IMG/VR virus record: IMGVR_UViG_3300022685_000036
Location: 1 to 53,330 of that record
Length of the DNA stretch: 53,330 bases
Reading direction: 5' to 3' (one strand)
Source of the DNA: a virus
The notes below the pieces were generated by a model that saw only the letters and a list, made by a program, of their open reading frames with translations, was not told where the DNA came from and ran no database searches. A program made the translations under genes and the position numbers. The stretch's first letter is position 1, and each line of letters starts with the position of its first letter. Shown here in pieces: positions 8,751-14,418 of the stretch.

Positions 8751-9016
8751 GCTCAGAAGTCGAATGAAGAACTCAATAATTGGGACGGCAAATATTCAGA
8801 CGTTGTTTAAAAATCAGCTTCCGGCCCGGTCAGGGGCGACAGACATCAAAGTTTCTGTTGATCCCCCCTCGGCGGGTGCCGCCCAGTCTTTCTGTTGCAG
8901 CCGCGCACCGAAACAGGGCGTTCAACTCTATTGAATGGGGGCCGAACCAGCCTGGTTTCGCCAGTTTCTGTTCGCTCGAAAGTGAAATTCCTTTACGAAT
9001 CATGCTCTTACCGCAG

Positions 9017-9052
9017 CCGGGCCAGGGTCGGCCGCCGGGCCAGGGCTGGTCG
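9017..9052. repeat. Two tandem 18-bp GC-rich units
   Basis: CCGGGCCAGGG occurs at 9017-9027 and again at 9035-9045, with partly matching flanks (TCGGCCG against CTGGTCG). The spacing is close to two helical turns, as in protein-binding iterons. They lie about 270 bp upstream of the terminase promoter. Confidence 0.6.
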
Positions 9053-9254
9053 CACGTAAGCCCTTGAATCTCGCCTCTTTTTCCGCGCCGGCGCGCCGGT
9101 CCAGGCTCTCGAAAACTCTTAAAGGGGGAAACGGAAAAGGGGAAATACATAATAACCCTCTAAATCACAAAGGATTATTTAAGATCTTTTTCCTTATCCC
9201 TTGGACCTACCTAGACCTTAAGAAGAAAAGAGGAAAGAATCAATGACTTGCAAG

Positions 9255-9284
9255 AGGCCAGGGAGCAGGACCTCTCCTTGGCCT
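9255..9284. terminator. Stem-loop after the helicase gene
   Basis: The arms AGGCCAGGGAG and CTCCTTGGCCT pair over 11 positions with one mismatch around an 8-nt loop. It lies 38 bp past the helicase stop in the leftward direction. No U-run follows on the leftward transcript, so it is a weak intrinsic terminator at best. It may instead protect the 3' end of the replication mRNA. Confidence 0.4.
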
Positions 9285-9321
9285 ACCCCGGCTCTCACGA
9301 TCACCTGCACGGCAACGCCGA

Positions 9322-10746
9322 TCATTCAATAAGCTCGTCGAGCTTCATCCAGTAAGTAGGCCTGGCGGTGCCGTCGCCACCAATGGCGGCTCGGTTCAAC
9401 TCCTCGTTGATGTTGTCTCTCAAGATCTCGTGTTCGTCGTCTGTTAATTTGCGCCGGAGCCTGATGTTCATTTTCTTGGAAACATCTTTTCCGGATATCG
9501 GATCAACGAACGTCAATCGCATTCGTATTGAATGGCTGTAGCCCTTCTGGTCAAACCAACGCTGTAGCTGCGCTTCAATTGACTTGTAGCTGCTGCTTAA
9601 ACAACCTTTGAAATGGCTGTATATGATCCACTGGCGGCTCGGCCAATGTTCAAGCAACGAGTCAGCCTCTCGCGTCAGGGTGTTCCGTGTCGCGGAGATC
9701 GCCGTCTCCTTCGCTTCATTCATCGGCGGCGCAGCGCCTGGACTGAAGTCATCCAGGTCAACGTTGTCGAGCATCATCCGGAACGTGTCGGAAAACTGTA
9801 TTCGCTTCATCGCCCGCTGAAGCATATCATAGTAAGCCGCAGGCATCTTCTCAACAGGGTTATTAATCACGAACAGCCGCCTGTCATTCTCCGGCATCGG
9901 TAAGCCGTCGATATGATTCGACGCCATCAGCCAATGACAAGAGTTGAACTCGTCATACTCAGCCCCGTATTTAATGTTGATGCCGCGAATCTCCTCCGTG
10001 ATCGCCTCACGCACCTGCGCGGCGAGCAAATACGGTGACGCGCCGTCAACCGCCAACTCATCCACGCAGGCCAGCCGCCGGCCAGACAACCGTCCGTTGA
10101 ACCCGCCGCCAATAACCTTGCCCAGTTTGACGTTGCGCGCAACCTCGCCAGGCCACACGCGGTCAAGCATGTTGAACAGCGTGTTGCGGCCAGTTCCAAA
10201 TGTCGGTGTCGTCATCAGCACGCCCCACTGCACAGGCTGATCGGGGTGGCGGTGAATCCACGCCAGCCAACGCCAGAACAGCTCCGCCTCCGACGGCTCC
10301 GGGATGAGATAACGGATGTGCTCGTCGATGACGAACGCCAGCTCCTCGTCCCAGGTTTTGGGCGGCGGCGGCGCGGTCCACAAGTTGACGGCTGTCCTTC
10401 CGTCCGGTGCCTCGCAGATCTGCGGTCGCCCGATAGCGTGCGTAATGGTCTCCACGGAGCGCCGCATCGGCGACTCCTTCCACAACTCAATGTTGAGAAC
10501 GCGGCGGCGATTGTGCGTTTGCCAGGAAGCCGCGTAGAACGCAGCAGCGTCGTTCCACGTCATCAGGCGCGGTTTGCGGTCCTTGTACAGCCGCACAACA
10601 TGGCGGCCATCCTGGACGTAGACCAGACATTCAAGCATCTCCTCAAACTCCAGCAGTTCCGCCAAGAGCGGGTTGCTGCGGATTCGCTCCTCTTCGCGGT
10701 CTGCTTCTTCAATCAGACCATCGATGTGATCTTCCCAGTCGCTCAT
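9322..10746 (-). CDS. SF3-like replicative helicase (DUF5906/P4 type)
   Basis: The start MSDWEDHIDG at 10746 overlaps the primase stop (ATGA) and is preferred to a longer frame. The 474-residue protein should unwind DNA at the phage fork. The ATPase core shows a Walker A-like TPTFGTGRN (around residues 180-187), a Walker B ACVDELAV (226-233), and a sensor block WLMASNHIDGLPMPENDRR. The P-loop carries Arg (GTGRN) where the family normally has Lys, a notable substitution; activity should not be assumed. It is paired with the upstream primase, the usual primase-helicase unit of phage and plasmid replicons, here on two genes. Confidence 0.85.
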   Translation of the reverse strand: MSDWEDHIDGLIEEADREEERIRSNPLLAELLEFEEMLECLVYVQDGRHVVRLYKDRKPRLMTWNDAAAFYAASWQTHNRRRVLNIELWKESPMRRSVETITHAIGRPQICEAPDGRTAVNLWTAPPPPKTWDEELAFVIDEHIRYLIPEPSEAELFWRWLAWIHRHPDQPVQWGVLMTTPTFGTGRNTLFNMLDRVWPGEVARNVKLGKVIGGGFNGRLSGRRLACVDELAVDGASPYLLAAQVREAITEEIRGINIKYGAEYDEFNSCHWLMASNHIDGLPMPENDRRLFVINNPVEKMPAAYYDMLQRAMKRIQFSDTFRMMLDNVDLDDFSPGAAPPMNEAKETAISATRNTLTREADSLLEHWPSRQWIIYSHFKGCLSSSYKSIEAQLQRWFDQKGYSHSIRMRLTFVDPISGKDVSKKMNIRLRRKLTDDEHEILRDNINEELNRAAIGGDGTARPTYWMKLDELIE

Positions 10747-11762
10747 ATCTTCGCCACCTTGTTCTTCGCGTTGATCTTCGCAACCCACTCGCGCCAGCCG
10801 CGAGTGTTGCGTTGGATGGTGTGAATCGCCTCCTCCTCAGCATACTCCACCACGTCCGCCCAGCCCTTCTCCCCGTCCGAGCCCTTGGCGTGGGAGCCGT
10901 GGTGACAGACAAAGCCGCCGCGCCACCCATTCTCTGCAGAAGGGGCGGCAATCGCAGCCCCGTCATCGCGCCTGCCGGTATGCTCTTCGACCCAAGGGCA
11001 CGTCACATCCATCCAACCGTCACTGCGCATCGGCCCTTTCACGTTCAGCGCGTCCACCACGCGCCGAAACTCCTCCAGGCGCCGCCGCCTCTCCGCCGGG
11101 GGCACTTCCTCCGGGCGCTCGCGCCGTTCCACGACCCGACCCGCACCGAACGCCCCCTCCAGCCGTTCTAGGCCGTAGCGGGCTCGCGAGGGGCCTTCTC
11201 CACCGACCACGAGATTCACCGGCCAGTTCTCGCGCCCCGCCTTCCCGTTCCTAAACCCCGGCAGCCGGAACACCCGCGTCAGCGATAGCATGCCGGGGTC
11301 TTTGCCTTTGAACAACCCCTTCACCACCGCGCGCAGCAGCCGCTCACACCGCGCCCGGTCACGCGCAGCGCGGTTGAGGAGGTACAACGCTTGGTAGGAG
11401 TGGCGGGAGGTTTGTATGAGCCAAGTTGGCGGCTCAGGCAGGTCGTCGATCGAGCACTTTTCGCCGACATCGTCTATCATCAGCACCGCCATCCCGCGCC
11501 ACAGCTCGTTGCGGCGACGAGGGCGGCCACGCGCGTCGCGGTCAAAAACAGACACGCACGCGTAGCCGTTCCAACCGGCAGCGGCCGCTTCGGTCAGCTC
11601 TGAGGGGATTGCGGCGCGCACCGCGATCGGTCGCCACGCGAAAGGCTCTACGTTCTGCGGATCGCCAGGAAAGGCGCAAACCAGCAGCTCTTCTTCGGCG
11701 TCAACGGCGAGCCGCATGCCGGCAAGTATTTCATCCACACGCGGCCACCCGCTGCTGCTCAT
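10743..11762 (-). CDS. Archaeo-eukaryotic-type primase (RepB/PriCT-like)
   Basis: The 339-residue protein makes primers for DNA synthesis. The N-terminal half has the AEP layout: an acidic pair in VLMIDDVGEK (around 94-103), a strand WLIQTSRHSYQALYLL, and a basic FRLPGFRNGK loop. The C-terminal part has a zinc-binding or PriCT-like segment, CPWVEEHTGRRDDGAAI then GGFVCHHGSHAKG, typical of phage and plasmid primases that feed SF3 helicases. It overlaps the helicase by 4 bp and the upstream small gene by 32 bp. Confidence 0.82.
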   Translation of the reverse strand: MSSSGWPRVDEILAGMRLAVDAEEELLVCAFPGDPQNVEPFAWRPIAVRAAIPSELTEAAAAGWNGYACVSVFDRDARGRPRRRNELWRGMAVLMIDDVGEKCSIDDLPEPPTWLIQTSRHSYQALYLLNRAARDRARCERLLRAVVKGLFKGKDPGMLSLTRVFRLPGFRNGKAGRENWPVNLVVGGEGPSRARYGLERLEGAFGAGRVVERRERPEEVPPAERRRRLEEFRRVVDALNVKGPMRSDGWMDVTCPWVEEHTGRRDDGAAIAAPSAENGWRGGFVCHHGSHAKGSDGEKGWADVVEYAEEEAIHTIQRNTRGWREWVAKINAKNKVAKI

Positions 11763-11955
11763 AGTCTTCGACAGCGCGGCGCAGATTGCGGAACCGCGCG
11801 TCAGACCATTTGTGACCCGGTTTCACCAGATAGCCGTTTTCGCGCAGAAACCACTGGTGCCCCCGCACCCAGCGGTACGCCGCCGGCTCCGAGGGAAAGA
11901 TATCCGTCAACGCAGGCCAGGCTTCGTTCCAGGTCTGCCATTTCATTTCACTCAT
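11731..11955 (-). CDS. Small unknown protein upstream of primase
   Basis: The start MSEMKWQTW at 11955 is favoured: a GGAG lies 7 nt upstream and the ATG overlaps the HNH stop. The ATG at 11961 would leave only one base after GGAG. The 74-residue protein has aromatic-rich helices (AYRWVRGHQWFLRENGYL) and a basic DARFRNLRRAVEDYE helix, perhaps a small DNA-binding fold. No family is recognised. Confidence 0.6.
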   Translation of the reverse strand: MSEMKWQTWNEAWPALTDIFPSEPAAYRWVRGHQWFLRENGYLVKPGHKWSDARFRNLRRAVEDYEQQRVAACG

Positions 11956-12245
11956 GACCATTCTCCGTCAACAGGAAAACCATCCACCCGCACCGCCACC
12001 CGCTCCTCCGGCGGGCGCCCACCGCCTTTCTCGGCGTGGCGGCGATTGTCGCACGTCGGGCACAACGTGCGCAGATTCGTCAGATCCAGCATCCGCGAGG
12101 GGTCAACCCGCACAGGCACAATGTGATCCACCCGCGCGGCTTTCCACCCGCTCACGTCCGCCCCGCACCACACGCACCGGTACCCGTCGCGGCGCAACGC
12201 CGCGCGCCGCAGCGCGGGCCAGCGCGGTCCGTAATCAGCGCTCAC
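11952..12245 (-). CDS. HNH endonuclease
   Basis: The 97-residue protein has a complete HNH module: two zinc Cys pairs (CVWC near residue 24, CPTC near 63) around the ARVDHIVPVRVDPSR histidine strand and the NLRTLC helix, ending with NRRHAEKGGGR. Phage HNH proteins nick DNA during packaging or act as free-standing homing nucleases. Packaging HNH genes normally sit beside terminase; this one sits upstream of primase, so a replication or homing role is equally possible. Confidence 0.85.
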   Translation of the reverse strand: MSADYGPRWPALRRAALRRDGYRCVWCGADVSGWKAARVDHIVPVRVDPSRMLDLTNLRTLCPTCDNRRHAEKGGGRPPEERVAVRVDGFPVDGEWS

Positions 12246-12474
12246 AGATTCTGTACTCCATGCTGGAGCCTGGAACGAGAGTTTGAAAGAACCGCAGAGC
12301 TGCTTCTGCTGCTTCTGCTGCTTCTGCTGCTTCTGCTGCTTCTGCTGTCTCTTCCGTTCTTATGTCTTCCCACTCGGTCCAGCCATTTTCCCAGCTGTGA
12401 TGCACACCGTTGTAGCACCTTCGCATGGGGTCTGCATTGATGATGGTCGGCTTTCTGCTCTGCAACACGAACAT
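12235..12474 (-). CDS. Small protein with Glu-Ala-Ala repeats
   Basis: The 79-residue frame ends 11 bp inside the HNH gene. Residues 12-40 contain VHHSWENGWTEWEDIRTEE, followed by an (EAA)5 helix encoded by a 9-bp DNA repeat, then a short tail FFQTLVPGSSMEYR. Start options are MFVLQSRK (12474) or MRRCYNGV (12426). The DNA repeat makes the length prone to change. Frames across the repeat on the other strand and phase give only low-complexity Cys/Phe or Ser/Arg. Function unknown. Confidence 0.5.
   Translation of the reverse strand: MFVLQSRKPTIINADPMRRCYNGVHHSWENGWTEWEDIRTEETAEAAEAAEAAEAAEAALRFFQTLVPGSSMEYRICER
12299..12343. repeat. 9-bp microsatellite (GCTGCTTCT)5
   Basis: Five perfect copies of GCTGCTTCT lie in tandem, with a decaying sixth copy. 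The 9-bp period keeps the reading frame of the leftward gene, adding or removing Glu-Ala-Ala units without frameshift. Such repeats usually vary by replication slippage. Confidence 0.9.
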
Positions 12475-12483
12475 TCTTCAATT

Positions 12484-12507
12484 GCCCGCCTTGCGGCGGG
12501 CACCTCC
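12484..12507 (-). promoter_or_regulatory. Hairpin between Shine-Dalgarno and start codon
   Basis: On the leftward transcript, GGAGG (12507-12503) is followed by GCCCGCC-GCAA-GGCGGGC (12501-12484), a perfect 7-bp stem with a GNRA tetraloop, and then AATTGAAGA before the ATG at 12474. Linear spacing is 28 nt, too long for initiation. Folding the 18-nt hairpin brings it to about 10 nt. Hairpins that bridge a long spacer in this way are known from T4 mRNAs. Confidence 0.4.
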
Positions 12508-12510
12508 GCG

Positions 12511-13212
12511 TTAGACGTTGGACACCTGCTCGTAGAACGCCACGCAGTCGTTCCACAAGTCACCGCCCACCGGCAGCCAGCCCGCCGGCTCGAACTCCAC
12601 GCCCTTCCACGAGCCCTTGTCGTTTTTCTCGTTGACGGCGGTCAACGTGTACGCCCGCGCCCAGATCGGCCCGCCGTTGTGCTCGGTCAGAGCCTGATTC
12701 AGGCGCGTGGACTTGCGCAGCTGCGTCGACGCCAGCGCCAGCACAGCGCGGTCCTGCCCGTTGACGATCACGTAGTACTCGTCCGTAGGACGAGCAGCAA
12801 CGCCGTCCTCGTCCACCCAGCGGCCCTGCGCCTTCTGCACCGTGCCCATCTCCGCAGCGGACTTCAGCTCCTCGGCGGAGAGCGACGCCTTGATGCCGCC
12901 GCCGGTCTCGCGCGGGTTCCAGAAGATGTACCGCCGCGCGTACCAGCACACGACGATTGTCAGTGGCGGCGTGAACAGCTCGCCGGTCACCGAGTTCACA
13001 AAGTCGCCCGGCTTGGCGCCCTCCACGTACCGCTCCCCCGAGCCTTCGTCCACCTCGGGGGAGCCTTTCTGAAGCAGCTTCAGGAACGGCGTGGCGAAGG
13101 AATCGGCCTGCATCCCTTCGTACCCGGCGGCGGCGGCGGCATCGTCGAACTGTGGCGCTTCCGCAACGAGGCCGAGGTCATTTGGTTTGGTCAGTTGTTG
13201 CTTAGTTGGCAT
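12511..13212 (-). CDS. Unknown conserved-looking phage protein of the replication operon
   Basis: The start MPTKQQLTKP at 13212 has a GAAGAGA ribosome-binding site; the longer frame to 13449 would run through the divergent promoter and is rejected. The 233-residue protein contains FATPFLKLLQKGSPEVD, a strand-rich GDFVNSVTGELF region, the W-rich YIFWNPRETGGG, and a C-terminal WLPVGGDLWNDC. This pattern recurs in phage proteins encoded near replication and recombination genes, some suspected to bind single-stranded DNA. That role is only a guess. It is the first gene of the leftward replication operon. Confidence 0.75.
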   Translation of the reverse strand: MPTKQQLTKPNDLGLVAEAPQFDDAAAAAGYEGMQADSFATPFLKLLQKGSPEVDEGSGERYVEGAKPGDFVNSVTGELFTPPLTIVVCWYARRYIFWNPRETGGGIKASLSAEELKSAAEMGTVQKAQGRWVDEDGVAARPTDEYYVIVNGQDRAVLALASTQLRKSTRLNQALTEHNGGPIWARAYTLTAVNEKNDKGSWKGVEFEPAGWLPVGGDLWNDCVAFYEQVSNV

Positions 13213-13320
13213 TCTCTTCAGTCTCTCTTGGTCGTGGCCACCCCTGCGGCGACCACCCAAAGCGAATCCTGCGCCAAAAGCCGCGGCAGAGCTGACGTTT
13301 GTATCAATCGCCGACGCCGA

Positions 13321-13343
13321 AACGATTGGTACAACCAATCGTT
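13321..13343. promoter_or_regulatory. Perfect inverted repeat in the divergent control region
   Basis: AACGATTGGT-ACA-ACCAATCGTT has two perfect 10-bp arms with a 3-bp centre. It lies 6 bp upstream of the first rightward promoter (-35 at 13350) and about 110 bp upstream of the leftward ATG at 13212. Its position between the divergent transcription units suggests an operator for a dimeric regulator. No clear sigma70 promoter was recognised for the leftward gene. Confidence 0.6.
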
Positions 13344-13349
13344 CAGTTG

Positions 13350-13378
13350 TTGCCTTCTGAACAGAAATCAGCGATAAT
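13350..13378 (+). promoter_or_regulatory. Early promoter 1 with 5' leader hairpin
   Basis: TTGCCT (13350-13355), 17-bp spacer, GATAAT (13373-13378). The spacer holds the near-palindrome TTCTG-AA-CAGAA. The transcript should start near 13385 and immediately form GAGGGG-AAACG-CCCCTC (13390-13406). It is followed by CTGGAGACTGAAG and the ATG at 13430. This is the first and outermost of eight related rightward promoters. Confidence 0.88.
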
Positions 13379-13429
13379 AGCCTTGCGTTGAGGGGAAACG
13401 CCCCTCGCCGAATCCGCTGGAGACTGAAG

Positions 13430-13894
13430 ATGAAAAAATTCACCGACACCTACAACCGCATGGTCGGCGAGGCCGCCAGCTTGAACGAGACCAGCGATTG
13501 CGCCATCAAGGCGATCGCCATCACCACCGGCACACCTTACAAAGAGGTGCACGCCCGCGCAGCAGCCCTCGGCCGCAAGAACGGCGAAGGCACGCATTGG
13601 CACATCATCACCCGCATCATCCACGATCTCGGCCACGAGCTCAAGACCACTAAACCAGCCGACTTCATCAACCAGTACCCAGGCGTGCACAAGAATTTGA
13701 AGAGCGTCACCACGCATCATCCTGCGCGATTCAACAAGGTGTGGCGTGACGGCAAAATGTACATCTTCAATTGCCGCGGCGGCCACCACGTGGCGGCGGT
13801 GGTGAACGGCGAGCTGCACGACTGGACTGTCGGCACCGCGTCACGGTGCATCGGCATCTACGAGGTGGTCAAGAAAGGTGAAAATAATTGTTGA
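13430..13894 (+). CDS. Papain-like cysteine-protease-fold protein
   Basis: The start MKKFTDTYNR follows the CTGGAGACTGAAG site. The 154-residue protein shows a papain/C39-like layout: a Cys at the head of a helix, TSDCAIKAIAITTG (C24), a Gly-rich middle, and GGHHVAAVVNGELHDW near the end, giving His (H119/H120) and Asp (D131) candidates. Phage members of this fold are known as small peptidases or transglutaminase-like proteins, some inactive. It is the first rightward early gene behind a strong promoter, the usual place for host-takeover or anti-defence proteins. That role is inference. Confidence 0.65.
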   Translation: MKKFTDTYNRMVGEAASLNETSDCAIKAIAITTGTPYKEVHARAAALGRKNGEGTHWHIITRIIHDLGHELKTTKPADFINQYPGVHKNLKSVTTHHPARFNKVWRDGKMYIFNCRGGHHVAAVVNGELHDWTVGTASRCIGIYEVVKKGENNC

Positions 13895-13919
13895 CTCCAA
13901 GAACAAAATCAGCGATAAT
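13891..13919 (+). promoter_or_regulatory. Early promoter 2 with long leader hairpin
   Basis: TTGACT (13891-13896), 17-bp spacer, GATAAT (13914-13919). The -35 box overlaps the stop codon of the upstream gene. The leader GTTGAGGGG-GCGTT-CCCCTCAAC (13928-13950) is the longest hairpin of the family, with 9 or more base pairs. It feeds the small gene at 13975. Confidence 0.88.
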
Positions 13920-13974
13920 AGTCCTAAGTTGAGGGGGCGTTCCCCCTCAACGACCAAAACTGGAGATTGACAAA

Positions 13975-14187
13975 ATGAAAGTTCGCATCGAGAAAGCCAC
14001 CAACAACGTCAACGCCACCTTCCACAACAACAGCCGCATCACCGCCGTCAAGGCGCACCGCCAGCCGAAGTGCAAAGGCAACGGCTGGAACATGTTGACT
14101 GAGAGTGGCGAGCACGTCGAGTGGTTCACGACCAAGAAGGCTGCCACCGAGAGGGCAAACGCCATCGGCGCAGACGTCATCAGCTAA
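13975..14187 (+). CDS. Small basic protein, unknown
   Basis: The 70-residue protein follows AACTGGAGATTGACAAA, the shared ribosome-binding site. It is basic, with strands and a C-terminal helix (MKVRIEKATNNVNATFHNNS; WFTTKKAATERANAIGADVI). The end resembles the small helical tails of other early proteins here, such as the 50-residue protein at 24861. No family is recognised. Confidence 0.75.
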   Translation: MKVRIEKATNNVNATFHNNSRITAVKAHRQPKCKGNGWNMLTESGEHVEWFTTKKAATERANAIGADVIS

Positions 14188-14197
14188 TAAGCCACGA

Positions 14198-14211
14198 CGC
14201 CAAGGACGGCG
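14198..14211 (+). repeat. Junction stem-loop CGCCAAGGACGGCG, copy 1
   Basis: CGCC-AAGGAC-GGCG lies between the 70-residue gene and the GTG-started gene at 14230. The loop holds AAGGA, which could itself pair with 16S rRNA. The AACTGGAGGCTGAC site follows 5 bp later. One of seven related junction elements. Confidence 0.75.
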
Positions 14212-14229
14212 CGCAAACTGGAGGCTGAC

Positions 14230-14418
14230 GTGATCAATAACATAAACGACTTTTTGCGCGAGGCGGCATATTCACTTGCGAACAGAGACATTGAGCGCAT
14301 CGACGAGCTTCGAGAGATAGTCCGAGGCTGGGCTCAAACGGAAGAAGAAGCGAAAGCTCAACTAGAGCTGCTCGAAGAAATCGCCCTGGCGATCGAAGTA
14401 ATTCCTGGCGGTGTTTAA
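14230..14418 (+). CDS. Small acidic helical protein (GTG start)
   Basis: The 62-residue protein starts with GTG, 5 bp after an ACTGGAGGCTGAC site. Its sequence (AYSLANRDIERIDELREIVR; EEEAKAQLELLEEIALAIEV) is strongly acidic and helical, probably a coiled-coil dimer. Its stop overlaps the ATG of the polymerase gene (TAATG), so both are translated together; it may be a small partner of the polymerase fragment. Unknown family. Confidence 0.7.
   Translation: MINNINDFLREAAYSLANRDIERIDELREIVRGWAQTEEEAKAQLELLEEIALAIEVIPGGV

Larger units (their letters stand above)
8751..9321. other. Non-coding gap with short repeats and an AT-rich segment
   Basis: No convincing gene lies between the helicase stop and the terminase promoter. 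Contents: three copies of TTTCTGTT (8852-8859, 8889-8896, 8965-8972), the reverse of AACAGAAA found in the early promoter spacers; an imperfect palindrome GGCCGAACCAG/CTGGTTTCGCC near 8939-8961; two copies of CCGGGCCAGGG 18 bp apart; and a purine/AT-rich run at about 9118-9240. A stem-loop lies at 9255-9284. Replication origin, packaging (cos/pac) site or regulatory region are all possible next to terminase and helicase; none is proven. Confidence 0.5.

Noticed and set aside
8830-9150. Leftward frame of 106 residues in the non-coding gap
   Set aside because: Low-complexity Arg/Gly/Pro sequence, poor start signal, crosses the repeats; no conserved-looking segment.
12283-13377. Long rightward frame across the microsatellite and the 233-residue gene
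   Set aside because: It is Cys/Phe-rich only because of the repeat and otherwise the antisense of a well-supported leftward gene.
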